DNA from: Azoarcus indigens
Lineage (GTDB): Bacteria > Pseudomonadota > Gammaproteobacteria > Burkholderiales > Rhodocyclaceae
DNA: 64,000 nt
NCBI RefSeq assembly: GCF_004361735.1
Contig: NZ_SNVV01000020.1
Span: 36,092 to 100,091, forward strand
Direction: 5' to 3'
Shown here: piece after piece, positions 42,109-51,350 of the stretch
Numbering within the stretch: position 1 is the stretch's first letter
How the letters are laid out: each line of letters starts with the position of its first letter
Notes under the pieces: model-generated
What the model saw: only the letters and a program-made list of their open reading frames with translations
Told to the model about the DNA's origin: nothing
Database searches by the model: none
Translations under genes and position numbers: made by a program

Positions 42109-44142
42109 TCAGTGGCGGAAGCGGGTCAGTGCTTCGCGCAACTGGCCTGCCAGCTGCTGCAGCTGGCGCACGTCGGCCGAGTTGTTCTCGGCGATGGCAT
42201 TGGTTTCCTCCGCCATCTGGGCGATGCGCTCCACCGCGCGGGCGATCTCCTGGCTGGCGGCGCTCTGCTCGCGCGTGCCGTCGGCAATGCTCTGCACCAC
42301 GCTGACCGCGCGGCCAGTACGCTCGTCGATGGTCTCCAACGCGCTGCCGGCCTGGCGTGCCAGTTCCACGCCCTTGCCGACGCGGTCGCGCACCGACTCC
42401 ATGCGGGTGGCCGCGCCCTGAGTGTCGGCGACGATGGCGGCGATGGTGCGGCCGATCTCCTCGGTAGACACCGCGGTACGCTCGGCCAGCTTGCGCACTT
42501 CGTCCGCCACCACCGCGAAGCCGCGCCCCTGTTCGCCGGCGCGGGCGGCCTCGATGGCGGCGTTCAGGGCCAGCAGATTGGTCTGCTCGGCGATCTCGCG
42601 GATCACGCCCACCACCGCCGAGATCTGCTTGGACTGCTCGCCCAGCGCCAGCACCGCATCCGCCGTCTGGCGCACGTCCTCGGCGATGATCTCCATCTCC
42701 GAGGCGGTGCGGCCCACCACCTGGTGGCCGTCGTGGCTGCTCGCCAGCGCTTCCTCGCTCATGGCCGAAGCCTCGCGGGCGTTGTCCGCCACCTGGCTGA
42801 TGCTCACCGACAGCTGCTCCACCGAGGCCGCCATGCCGGAGGCCGCCTGCGACTGGCTGCCGGCGCTCTCCAGCAGGCCGACGGAGCCTTCGTCCAGCCG
42901 GCGGGCGGAGCCGCCCACCTCTTCCGCCGCCCGCGACACCTCGCCCACCAGCTCGCGCATCTGTGCCACCGTGGTATTCAGCGCCGCGCCCAGCTGGCGC
43001 AGCTCGTTGGCGCTGCGGCCGTCGGCATCCGGCACGCTCACCTGCAGGTTGCCGCGCCCCAGCTCCACCACCGCGCTCACCACCCCGCCCAGCGGCCGCA
43101 GCCGGCGCGCCACCAGCCAGGCCAGCACCAGCGCGATCACCAGCAGGCCGCCCACGCTCACCCCGGCCAGGATCCAGCGCAGGCGCACGCTCTCCTGCAG
43201 GAACTCGTCGGTCCAGCTGCCCACCGTCACCTGGAAATTCCACGGCCTGGACCAGCCGACCACCGCCAGCCGCTCGCGCAGCGTGTTGCCGTCCGGCCAC
43301 AGGAAGTGCCGGGTGCCGCCTTCGAAACGCATGTTCTCCTCGGCAGAGCGGCGCGCCTCGCCGGCAGGCACCACCTCACCGATGACCTTGCCCTGGAATT
43401 TCGGATGAACGATGAACTCGCCTATGGTGTCCGGGTTGCCGCTGGGCCGGGCGATCACCACATAGCCGGTCTTGCCGGCGACGACGCTGCCGTAGAGCTT
43501 GCGGATGCGCTCCATCTCGTCGCCCAGGCCGATGCGCACCGACAGGCCGCCGAACACCCTGCCGGCGCCGTCCTTGAGCGGCAGCACGTTGCTGAAGAAA
43601 TACTCGCCGTTGCGCACCACCAGCCCCTGGTAGGTTTCGCCGCTGCGCAGCGCCTTCGCCACCGGGTCGTCGTCCGGCAGCGGCACGCCATCCAGGTAGC
43701 GGCCGTCCTTCTTCAGCAGCGTGGCCGCGCGGTAGACCTTGCCTTCGACCAGCAGCAGGACGGCCGAATCATCGCCGGTGAGGCGGCGGAAACGTTCCAG
43801 CATGGCGTGGTCGCCATTGATGACGGCGCCGTTCAGGGTGATGGCCGGCAGCTCCACCTCGCCGGTCGCCACCCGGCTGTCGCTCACCGTGAATTCGCCA
43901 CCGAGGAACTGGCTGAAGAAATTCACCTGCCGCATGCCGCGCGTCTTCACGCTCTCGAATTCGCTGTCGAGCGCGCCGGTGATCAGCTTCATTTCGTTTT
44001 CCAGCTCCAACCTGGACTGGGCCAGCGAAGCGCGCTCGGTGAGCAGGGAGGTCAGCCCTATCATCGCCGCGAACACCACCACGAGCAGCGCTACCGCCGG
44101 CAACAGGATCTGCCGTCCGACCGAATAATCCCGATACTGCAT
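42109..44142 (-). CDS. Methyl-accepting chemotaxis protein with Cache-type sensor
   Basis: A 677-residue chemoreceptor. A membrane helix ([22 protein letters not shown]) is followed by a large periplasmic Cache-type domain of about 290 residues (residues about 40-330), a second helix ([22 protein letters not shown]), HAMP and a long signalling coiled coil. The hairpin tip [35 protein letters not shown] binds CheA/CheW. ATG 44142 has GGGGAG upstream; more N-terminal frame exists without support. No CheR-docking pentapeptide is visible at the end (TRFRH). The ligand is unknown. Confidence 0.93.
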   Translation of the reverse strand: MQYRDYSVGRQILLPAVALLVVVFAAMIGLTSLLTERASLAQSRLELENEMKLITGALDSEFESVKTRGMRQVNFFSQFLGGEFTVSDSRVATGEVELPAITLNGAVINGDHAMLERFRRLTGDDSAVLLLVEGKVYRAATLLKKDGRYLDGVPLPDDDPVAKALRSGETYQGLVVRNGEYFFSNVLPLKDGAGRVFGGLSVRIGLGDEMERIRKLYGSVVAGKTGYVVIARPSGNPDTIGEFIVHPKFQGKVIGEVVPAGEARRSAEENMRFEGGTRHFLWPDGNTLRERLAVVGWSRPWNFQVTVGSWTDEFLQESVRLRWILAGVSVGGLLVIALVLAWLVARRLRPLGGVVSAVVELGRGNLQVSVPDADGRSANELRQLGAALNTTVAQMRELVGEVSRAAEEVGGSARRLDEGSVGLLESAGSQSQAASGMAASVEQLSVSISQVADNAREASAMSEEALASSHDGHQVVGRTASEMEIIAEDVRQTADAVLALGEQSKQISAVVGVIREIAEQTNLLALNAAIEAARAGEQGRGFAVVADEVRKLAERTAVSTEEIGRTIAAIVADTQGAATRMESVRDRVGKGVELARQAGSALETIDERTGRAVSVVQSIADGTREQSAASQEIARAVERIAQMAEETNAIAENNSADVRQLQQLAGQLREALTRFRH

Positions 44143-44377
44143 TCTTGCTCCCCTCTGTAGCGCTTTTCCGGTTTCCCCCGCCTTCGACAATCTATGCCAA
44201 AAGGCCGATCCAGTCGGCTCTGGCCGGGGCTCTGGAACGAATATCGGCCGGCGGCCGACAAGCCCAAGCATACCGCTACCCAATGTGGGCAGATAGCACG
44301 GCACGGCGGCAGAATCGCGACCGGTATAGGATGTCGCCTGCGCGCGCCAGGCGCGCCCGAAAGGAACGCAACGAAGG

Positions 44378-45058
44378 ATGGAAAAGCAAATGCGCGTGCT
44401 ACTGGTCGAGGACGACGCCGAACTGGCCGAAGGCATCTGTGCCTTCCTGCAGGGACAGGGCGACATCATCGAAGTGGAGAACGATGGCATGGCGGCGGAT
44501 CGCCGGCTGCAGCAGGAGAACTTCGACTTCGCCCTGGTGGACGTCGGCCTGCCGGGCCTGGGCGGCTACGAGGTGGTACGCCGCATCCGCAATCGCAAGC
44601 AGGCGCTGCCGGTGATCATCATCACCGCCCGCGATGCCCTGGACGACCGCATCTACGGCCTGGACCTGGGCGCCGACGACTACCTCGCCAAGCCCTTCCA
44701 GCTCGCCGAACTCACCGCCCGCATGCGCGCGGTGCTGCGCCGTGGCGGCCATACCGAGACCCAGCGCATCGCCTTCGGCCCGCTGACGCTGGACACCGAA
44801 GGCCGCCTCGCCGAACTGGAGGGCCAGCCGCTGGCCCTCACCGCGCGCGAATGGGAGCTGCTGGAAGCCCTGGCCACCGCCGACGGCCGTACCGTGCCCA
44901 AGGAGAAACTGCAGGCGGAAGGCAGCGGCAACGCGGTGGAGGTCTACATCTCCCGCCTGCGCCCCCGGCTGGAGCCCGCCGGCCTGCTGATCCGCACCGT
45001 GCGCGGCTTCGGCTACCGCCTGGAACTGGCCAACCCGCCGCGTCCCAATGCAGGCTAG
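44378..45058 (+). CDS. TctD-like OmpR-family response regulator
   Basis: A 226-residue regulator. Receiver: [13 protein letters not shown], phosphoacceptor in [41 protein letters not shown]-binding domain: [53 protein letters not shown] 44378 or ATG 44390 could be the start. The kinase gene overlaps its end by 11 nt. The kinase type suggests sensing of organic acids, as in TctDE for tricarboxylates, but no tricarboxylate transporter is present here. Confidence 0.92.
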   Translation: MEKQMRVLLVEDDAELAEGICAFLQGQGDIIEVENDGMAADRRLQQENFDFALVDVGLPGLGGYEVVRRIRNRKQALPVIIITARDALDDRIYGLDLGADDYLAKPFQLAELTARMRAVLRRGGHTETQRIAFGPLTLDTEGRLAELEGQPLALTAREWELLEALATADGRTVPKEKLQAEGSGNAVEVYISRLRPRLEPAGLLIRTVRGFGYRLELANPPRPNAG

Positions 45059-46475
45059 TCTCGCCCGCAACATCCTGCGGGCGCTGGCCTGGCCCACGCT
45101 CATCCCCCTGTTCGCCGCCGGCGGCCTGAGCTACTTCGTCGCCCAGGACGTCATCAACAACACCTACGACCAGAACCTGCTCAACCTCGCCCACGGTCTC
45201 GCCACCCACCTGAGCGACGACGAGACCGGGCCGGTGCTGTCGCTGTCGCCGGAAGCGGAGACGGTGCTGCGCACCGACACGGTGGACCGCATCTTCTTCC
45301 GCGTGCGCGACAGCCGCGGCGAACTGCTGGCCGGCGACCGCGACCTCGGCCTGGCGGACGCCGAACGCCAGCGCGCCCCCGCCGTGTTGCTGGGCGCGCC
45401 GCCTCCCGGCACGCTGGAGCCGCGGCGCGAGGAGCCGCCGCTGTTCTACGACAGCGAGTACCAGGGCCTGCCGGTGCGCGGTGTCAGCCTGCACCACTAC
45501 AGCGGCGGCCAGGGCTTCTACGTCACCGTCGCCGAAACCCTGGGCAAGCGCCGCCAGGCGATGGAGCGCCTGCTGTTCGGCTTTGCCGCCGCCGCCACCC
45601 TCATCCTGATCGCCGCCGCGCTGGCGGTGCGCTTCGGCATCCCCTCCGGGCTGGCGCCGCTGCGCCGGCTGGAGCACGAGCTGGCCGGCCGTTCCGGCAC
45701 CGATCTGGCGCCGGTCAACCTCGCCGGCGTGCCGGTGGAAATCCGCGAAGTGGTACGCGCCCTCAACGCCCTGCTCGGCCGCCTGCGCGAGGCCAACGCC
45801 TCCCAGCGCCACTTCCTGCAGGATGCCGCCCACCAGCTCCGCACCCCGCTCGCCAGCCTGCAGGTGCAGCTGGAGCTGATGGGCGACGGCCATGCCGACG
45901 CCGCCGCGCTGGCCCGGCTGCGCCACTCGGTGGCGCGCGTCACCCGCCTCGCCAACCAGCTGCTTGCCTTGGCCCGCGCCGAATCCGGCGACCGCCTGCT
46001 GGCCGACGCGCCGCCGGTGAACCTCGCCGAGCTGATAGACGACATGCTGGAGGACTGGCTGCGCCTGGCCGACTCCCGCAACATCGACTTCGGCGTGCAG
46101 CGCGAGCCCGCCACTCTGATCGGCGACCCCACGCTGCTGCGCGAGCTGATTGCCAACCTGGTGGACAACGCCCTCAAGTACACCCCGGCCGGCGGCCAGG
46201 TCACCCTGCATTGCCACAGCGAGGAGGAAGCGGTGCTGATCGAAGTGGCCGACAGCGGCCCGGGCATCCCGCCCACCGAGCGTGAGCGGGTATTCGAGCG
46301 CTTCCACCGCGTGGCCGGCACGCAACCCTCCGGCAGCGGCCTGGGCCTGCCGATTGCCCGCGAGATCGCCCGCAGCCACGGCGGCACCATCACCATCGAG
46401 GACGGCCCGGACGGTGGCAGCTCGGTACGGGTGCGGCTGCCGCTCAAGCGGGCGGCGGCGGAAACCGCGGGCTGA
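45048..46475 (+). CDS. TctE-like sensor histidine kinase
   Basis: A 475-residue kinase. The N-terminal membrane helix and short periplasmic domain (VINNTYDQNLLNLAHGLATHL) match the 2CSK_N sensor region of TctE-type kinases. A second helix (FGFAAAATLILIAAALAVRF), HAMP, the H-box FLQDAAHQLRTPLASLQVQ and the ATPase motifs NLVDNALKYTPAGG, DSGPGIPPTE and GSGLGLPIAREIA follow. The start at ATG 45048 overlaps the regulator gene, showing coupled expression. Confidence 0.93.
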   Translation: MQASLARNILRALAWPTLIPLFAAGGLSYFVAQDVINNTYDQNLLNLAHGLATHLSDDETGPVLSLSPEAETVLRTDTVDRIFFRVRDSRGELLAGDRDLGLADAERQRAPAVLLGAPPPGTLEPRREEPPLFYDSEYQGLPVRGVSLHHYSGGQGFYVTVAETLGKRRQAMERLLFGFAAAATLILIAAALAVRFGIPSGLAPLRRLEHELAGRSGTDLAPVNLAGVPVEIREVVRALNALLGRLREANASQRHFLQDAAHQLRTPLASLQVQLELMGDGHADAAALARLRHSVARVTRLANQLLALARAESGDRLLADAPPVNLAELIDDMLEDWLRLADSRNIDFGVQREPATLIGDPTLLRELIANLVDNALKYTPAGGQVTLHCHSEEEAVLIEVADSGPGIPPTERERVFERFHRVAGTQPSGSGLGLPIAREIARSHGGTITIEDGPDGGSSVRVRLPLKRAAAETAG

Positions 46476-46721
46476 GGCAAGCGCCGCGCGGCAGCGCCGG
46501 CGGAACCGCCCTGCACTGCCACGCCCGCTGGCGCATTGACGACGGCCCGATGTCTCCGGCGCCCCCGCCGGAGCGAATCAGCCGCGCCCAGCCGCCTCCC
46601 CCATCCTGCAACAGGCCGCCTTGCCGCAGGCCGAGCCCGCCCGCTGGCAATGCAGGACTTTTCCCACGGCTCCCGAGCGGGCACCATCCGCATCCTGCGC
46701 CTGCTCCCAGAAGAGACTCCG

Positions 46722-47267
46722 ATGCCCGCCCCTGCCGCCTATACCCTGCGCGACGCGCAGGACGCCGACCTGCCGCAGATCGCCGCCCTCTACGGCCACT
46801 ACGTCCTCAACAGCGCCGCCACCTTCGAGGAAGCGCCGCCGGACGCCGCGGCCATGGCCGGGCGCCGCGCCGCGGTGCTGGACCAGGGCCTGCCCTGGCT
46901 GGTAGCGGAGGAAGCCGGCAGCATCCTCGGCTACTGCTACGCCGCGCCCTACCGCCCGCGTGCCGCCTACCGCTACACGCTGGAAGACTCCATCTACATC
47001 GCGCAACAGGCGGTGGGCCGCGGCATCGGCCGGGCGCTGCTCGGCGAGCTGATCGCCCGCTGCGAGCGTGGCCCCTGGCACCAGATGGTGGCGGTGATAG
47101 GCGACAGCGCCAACGCCGGCTCCATCGCCCTGCACACCCGCCTCGGCTTCCGCCACGCCGGCACGCTGCAGGCGGTGGGTTACAAGTTCGGCCGCTGGGT
47201 GGATACAGTGCAGATGCAGCGCACCCTGGGCAAGGGCGAGGCGGGCGGCGGGCAGGCGCAGGCGTGA
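46722..47267 (+). CDS. GNAT-family acetyltransferase (phosphinothricin/methionine sulfoximine type)
   Basis: A 181-residue N-acetyltransferase. The N-terminal region IAALYGHYVLNSAATFEEAPPD and the core GYCYAAPYRPRAAYRYTLEDSIYI match the Pat/Bar/MnaT group. The acetyl-CoA loop is QQAVGRGIGRALLGELI, and IGDSANAGSIALHTRLGFRHAGTL follows. It probably acetylates amino-acid analogues such as methionine sulfoximine. ATG 46722 has AGAGAC nearby. The next gene, an MFS transporter, overlaps its stop (GTGA), so the two are translationally coupled, suggesting a modify-and-export pair. Confidence 0.9.
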   Translation: MPAPAAYTLRDAQDADLPQIAALYGHYVLNSAATFEEAPPDAAAMAGRRAAVLDQGLPWLVAEEAGSILGYCYAAPYRPRAAYRYTLEDSIYIAQQAVGRGIGRALLGELIARCERGPWHQMVAVIGDSANAGSIALHTRLGFRHAGTLQAVGYKFGRWVDTVQMQRTLGKGEAGGGQAQA

Positions 47268-48556
47268 TCGGCCGCCTGCCGCTGTTCTGCCTCGGCCTCG
47301 GCCAGCTCGTCAGTTGGGGGCTGTTCTACTACCTCATCGGCGGCTTTGGCGAGCTGATGGCCGCCGATCTCGGCTGGAGCCTGGCGCTGGTGCACGGCGG
47401 CTTCTCCGCCGCGCTGGTAGCGATGGGGCTGAGCTCCGCCCGTGTCGGCCGGCTGATCGAGGAGCATGGCGGCCGGCCGGTGCTGGCCTGGGGCATGGTG
47501 CTGGGTGCCGCCGGCTGCCTCGGCCTGGCGCTGGCCGACAACGTGCCTGCCTACTACGTCGCCTGGCTGGTGCTCGGACTGGCGATGCGCTGCACCTTGT
47601 ACGACGCCGCCTTCGCGGCCCTCGCCCGCGTCGGCGGCCCGGCTGCGCGCCGGCCGATGGCGCAGATCACCCTGCTGGGCGGCCTCGCCTCTACCGTGTT
47701 CTGGCCGGTGGGCCACGCGCTGGCGGAGCGCTACGGCTGGCGCGGCGCCATGCTGGCCTACGCCGCCATCGCCCTGGCCGCCATCCCGCTGCACCTGGCG
47801 CTGCCCCGCGGCCGCCATGCGCCAGAGCCGGCGAGCCAGGGCGCGGCGACCGGCTTCCGCACGCCGGTCGGGCATGCCCGGCTGGCGGCAGTGCTCTACG
47901 CTGCCATCATCACGGTGACCGGCTTTCTCGCCGCGGCGATGTCGGCGCACATGATCACCTTGCTGGTCGCCCTCGGCGTCGCCGCGCCGGTGGCGGTGGC
48001 GATAGGCGCGCTGCGCGGCGTCGGCCAATCGCTGGCGCGGCTGGCGGAAGTGCTGTTCGGCCGCCGGCTGCCGCCGCCCAGCCTCAACCTGTTCGCCAGC
48101 GCGCTGCTGCCGGCGTGCTTCCTCGCCGCGCTGGCGAGCGGCCAGTGGCTGACGGCGGCGGTGGCCTTCGCTTTCCTCTACGGCGCCGGCAACGGCCTGC
48201 TCACCATCACCCGTGGCACGCTGCCGCTGGTGCTGTTCGATCCGGCCACCTACGGCTCCCTGGTCGGCCGCCTGCTGGCGCCCGGCTTCTTCGTCGCCGC
48301 CGCGGCGCCGCTGCTGTTCGCGCTCATCATCGAGCATTGGGGCGCCAGAGCCGCGCTCGGCCTGTGCGTGCTGCTGGCACTGGCCATGCTGGGCGCCGCC
48401 GCGCTGCTCAAGCTGCGCTGTGCGCCCCTCACCAGCAAGCAGGAAAACCAGGGGAAAAGGCGCAGGGCGCCAGGCGGGATCGACGCTGCGGACGCCGCCC
48501 AGCGGCGGCGGCAAGCCCGCCGCATCAAACTCAAGCGCGGCGGAACACCACGCTGA
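47264..48556 (+). CDS. MFS transporter
   Basis: A 430-residue protein with 12 hydrophobic segments beginning FCLGLGQLVSWGLFYYLIGGFGELMAADLGWS, a pattern of MFS proteins found near resistance genes. It starts at GTG 47264, overlapping the acetyltransferase stop by 4 nt. The last 40 residues are cytoplasmic and strongly basic (KRRRAPGG, RRRQARRIKLKRG). Its 3' end overlaps the convergent methyltransferase gene by 26 nt. Substrate unknown. Confidence 0.88.
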   Translation: MIGRLPLFCLGLGQLVSWGLFYYLIGGFGELMAADLGWSLALVHGGFSAALVAMGLSSARVGRLIEEHGGRPVLAWGMVLGAAGCLGLALADNVPAYYVAWLVLGLAMRCTLYDAAFAALARVGGPAARRPMAQITLLGGLASTVFWPVGHALAERYGWRGAMLAYAAIALAAIPLHLALPRGRHAPEPASQGAATGFRTPVGHARLAAVLYAAIITVTGFLAAAMSAHMITLLVALGVAAPVAVAIGALRGVGQSLARLAEVLFGRRLPPPSLNLFASALLPACFLAALASGQWLTAAVAFAFLYGAGNGLLTITRGTLPLVLFDPATYGSLVGRLLAPGFFVAAAAPLLFALIIEHWGARAALGLCVLLALAMLGAAALLKLRCAPLTSKQENQGKRRRAPGGIDAADAAQRRRQARRIKLKRGGTPR

Positions 48557-49136
48557 GGTTGTTCGCCGGCATCTCCGCCACCTCGGCCAGCGTCAGGCCA
48601 CGGGCGGCAGCCTCGGCGACCACCGCCTCCAGGTCGCGCACGCCGAAGCGCGGGTCGCGCTCCTTCAGCCAGCCGTCGAAGGCTTCGTTGCTGGGCGCGG
48701 TGTGCGCGCCGTTGCGGCGGTAGGGGCCGTAGAAATAGAGCACACCGCCGGGCGGCAGCAGGCGGGCGACGCCATCCAGCAGCGCCGGCGTGGTTGCCCA
48801 GGGCGAGTAATGGATGACGTTGATGGCCACCACCGCATCCGCCGCGGCCAGCGGCCACTGCGCGGCGGTGGCGTCGAACAGCAGGGGATCGGCGACGTTG
48901 GCGACGCCGGCATGCGCGATCCAGCCGCGGATGGAGGCCAGCGCGCCGGCCTCCGTCTCGCTGGGCTGCCAGCGCAGGCCGGGCAGCTCGGCGGCGAAGA
49001 ACACCGCGTGCTCGCCGCTGCCGCTGCCTATCTCCAGCACCGTGCCGGCGGCCGGCAGGTGGCGCCGCAGCACCGCGAGGATGAACTCGCGGTTGCGCGC
49101 GGTGGCAGGGGCGAACAGGCGGGCGTCGGCGCTCAT
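48531..49136 (-). CDS. DUF938 family SAM-dependent methyltransferase
   Basis: A 201-residue protein. The SAM-binding motif I is VLEIGSGSGEHAVFFAAELPGLRWQPSE, followed by AVVAINVIHYSPW and LLPPGGVLYFYGPYRRNG, the DUF938 pattern. The opening RLFAPATARNREFILAVLRR is also typical. Its substrate is unknown. The start ATG 49136 gives a family-length protein. It lies 25 nt downstream of trpS on the same strand and is probably co-transcribed with it. Confidence 0.9.
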   Translation of the reverse strand: MSADARLFAPATARNREFILAVLRRHLPAAGTVLEIGSGSGEHAVFFAAELPGLRWQPSETEAGALASIRGWIAHAGVANVADPLLFDATAAQWPLAAADAVVAINVIHYSPWATTPALLDGVARLLPPGGVLYFYGPYRRNGAHTAPSNEAFDGWLKERDPRFGVRDLEAVVAEAAARGLTLAEVAEMPANNLSVVFRRA

Positions 49137-49161
49137 GCGAATCCGGCAGGCTTCGGACAGC

Positions 49162-50475
49162 TCAGCCGGCGAGCCGGGCCAGCGCGTCCTGCACCGCGGC
49201 CAGGGTGGCGCCGCCGGCCAGCACGCCCAGCGGCCGCCCATCCAGCAGCAGGCCGTCGGCGGCTTCGCTGGGCGCAGCGCCCTGCTTCAGCCGGGCGATG
49301 GTCTGGCCGGCTTCCTTGGGCGAAGCGAAGCCCACGCTCTGCAGCAGCAGGCTGCCGTCAGCAGCGACCAGCTTGAAGTAGAAACGGCCATCGCCCTCGC
49401 GGTACTGCTTGAACTGCGGCTGGGCGGCCGCCTTGGCCTTTTCGCCGCCGCGCTGTTCGATGGCGCTGCCGAGGTTGCGCAGGCCGACCGCGCGGCGCAG
49501 TTCGGCAAGGAAGGGGGTGGCGATGCTGCGCGCCTTGGCCGCCCCTTCCTTCAGCCTGGCTTCGATCAGCTCCGGCTGGGCGATCAGCGCCTGATAGCGC
49601 TCGCGCATCGGCGCCACCGCGGTGTCGATCTGCTCGAACAGCGCCTGCTTGGCTTCGCCCCAGGCGATACCGCCGGCGAAGGCGGCGCGCATGGCCTCGG
49701 TCTGCTCCGGCGTGGAGAAGGCCTGGTAGAGCTCGAACAACGCCGAGCCTTCGGGGTCCTTGGGCTCGCCGGGCGCGCGCGAGTCGGTGACGATGGAGGC
49801 GATCAGCTTCTTCAGCTCGGCGGAGGACGAGAACAGCGGAATCGTGTTGTCGTAGCTCTTGCTCATCTTGCGGCCGTCCAGGCCGGGCAGCGTGGCCACC
49901 GATTCGTCTATCGCCGCTTCCGGCAGCACGAAATGCTCGCCGTAGAGGTGGTTGAAGCGGGCGGCGATGTCGCGCGCCATCTCGATATGCTGGATCTGGT
50001 CGCGCCCCACCGGCACCGAGTGCGCCTTGAACATCAGGATGTCGGCGGCCATCAGCACCGGGTACATGAAGAGGCCCATGTTGACGCCGGCGTCCGGGTC
50101 CTCGCCCTCGGCCAGGTTCTTGTCCACCGCCGCCTTGTAGGCGTGGGCGCGGTTGAGCAGGCCCTTGCTGGCGACGCAGGTGAGCAGCCAGGTGAGCTCC
50201 GGGATCTCGGGGATGTCGGACTGGCGGTAGAACCACACCCGCTCGGTATCCAGGCCGGCGGCCAGCCAGGTGGCGGCGATCTCCAGCGTTGAACGGTGCA
50301 CCCGCGCTGGGTCGCCACCGGTCTTGATCAGCGCATGGTAGTCGGCGAGGAAGTAGAAGCTCTCGGCGTCGGCGCGCTGGCTGGCGGCAATGGCCGGGCG
50401 CAGGGCGCCGGCGTAGTTGCCGAGGTGGGGCGTGCCGGAGGTGGTGATGCCAGTAAGGATGCGGGTCGTGGGCAT
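49162..50475 (-). CDS. trpS: Tryptophan-tRNA ligase with C-terminal extension
   Basis: A 437-residue class I aminoacyl-tRNA synthetase. The HIGH-type motif reads TSGTPHLGNYAG, followed by GRDQIQHIEMARDIA and the KMSKS loop DGRKMSKSYDNT. The core matches TrpS of about 335 residues. About 95 extra residues follow (about 345-437), with QFKQYREGDGRFYFKLVAADG and LLLQSVGFASPKEAG resembling a YegP/DUF1508 domain. ATG 50475 begins the normal MPTTRILTGIT N-terminus. Confidence 0.95.
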   Translation of the reverse strand: MPTTRILTGITTSGTPHLGNYAGALRPAIAASQRADAESFYFLADYHALIKTGGDPARVHRSTLEIAATWLAAGLDTERVWFYRQSDIPEIPELTWLLTCVASKGLLNRAHAYKAAVDKNLAEGEDPDAGVNMGLFMYPVLMAADILMFKAHSVPVGRDQIQHIEMARDIAARFNHLYGEHFVLPEAAIDESVATLPGLDGRKMSKSYDNTIPLFSSSAELKKLIASIVTDSRAPGEPKDPEGSALFELYQAFSTPEQTEAMRAAFAGGIAWGEAKQALFEQIDTAVAPMRERYQALIAQPELIEARLKEGAAKARSIATPFLAELRRAVGLRNLGSAIEQRGGEKAKAAAQPQFKQYREGDGRFYFKLVAADGSLLLQSVGFASPKEAGQTIARLKQGAAPSEAADGLLLDGRPLGVLAGGATLAAVQDALARLAG

Positions 50476-50747
50476 GGGAAGCCTGCAAATGCCTGGGATG
50501 TGGGCTGAAGGGCGGGAGTTTAGCGCCTGGGCCGGCGCCGCGCTAACCTTGCCGGCGGCCGCATGCCAGCGGTTTCGGCTGGCCCTGCACGTGACATATT
50601 CCCGCACCACCATCCGGCCCGCGGGCTAGACTCAAGCCCCGAAACCAATGAAAACGCGCGCTCAAGCGCGGGCCAGCGCACATCGCCAGCCGGCTCTCCC
50701 ACCCCGCGCGGAGCGCAGCCAGCCGGCCTTGCCGGGCCTGTCCAGCG

Positions 50748-51350
50748 ATGTCCCGATCTTCCCCTTCCTCCTTTCCGGGCCGCGTCCCCGCCCGCCGCGG
50801 CATCCTCGTCGCCGCCCTGTGTCTGTTCGCCGGCGCGCTGGCGCAGGCTGCGGACAGCAGCGCGGATGAGCGCATGCTGCTGGCCGAAAGCCAGGCCTCG
50901 GTGGGCGCCACCGTGTGGGGGATCGTCAGCTATACCCGCTGGCCGGTGCAGCCGGAAGTGCTGCAGGTCTGCATCGCCGGCCATAGCGCCCATGCCGAAG
51001 CCATCCGCCGCACCGCCGACTGGATAGGGGCGGAGCGGCTCAGCGTGGTACGCCAGCTGGAGCCCGGCGACAATCCGGCCGCCTGCGACCTGCTCTACGT
51101 CGGCGAGGTGGCGCCGGCCGCGCGCACCCGGCTGCTGGGCCAGCTCACCGGCGCGCCCGTGCTCACCATCGGCGAAGGCGCCAGCTTCTGCTCCGCTGGC
51201 GGCATGTTCTGCCTGGACCAGGACAACGCCGCCAGCCCGGCTGCGGGAGTGCGCTTCTCCGCCAACCTCGACGCCATCTCCCGCTCCGGCCTGCGCGTCA
51301 ATCCGCAGGTGCTGCGGCTGTCGCGCCAACTGCGCGGGGCGGGCTCATGA
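50748..51350 (+). CDS. yfiR: YfiR-like periplasmic repressor of a diguanylate cyclase
   Basis: A 200-residue exported protein of the YfiR/DUF4154 family. After a signal region (ILVAALCLFAGALAQAADS), it has GIVSYTRWP, VCIAGHSAHAEAI, CDLLYVGEV and TIGEGASFCSAGGMFCL, with the Cys residues that stabilise YfiR. In the Yfi system, YfiR binds the periplasmic part of YfiN and holds the cyclase off. It is the first gene of the operon; the cyclase start overlaps its stop (ATGA). An earlier or later ATG could be the true start. Confidence 0.88.
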   Translation: MSRSSPSSFPGRVPARRGILVAALCLFAGALAQAADSSADERMLLAESQASVGATVWGIVSYTRWPVQPEVLQVCIAGHSAHAEAIRRTADWIGAERLSVVRQLEPGDNPAACDLLYVGEVAPAARTRLLGQLTGAPVLTIGEGASFCSAGGMFCLDQDNAASPAAGVRFSANLDAISRSGLRVNPQVLRLSRQLRGAGS

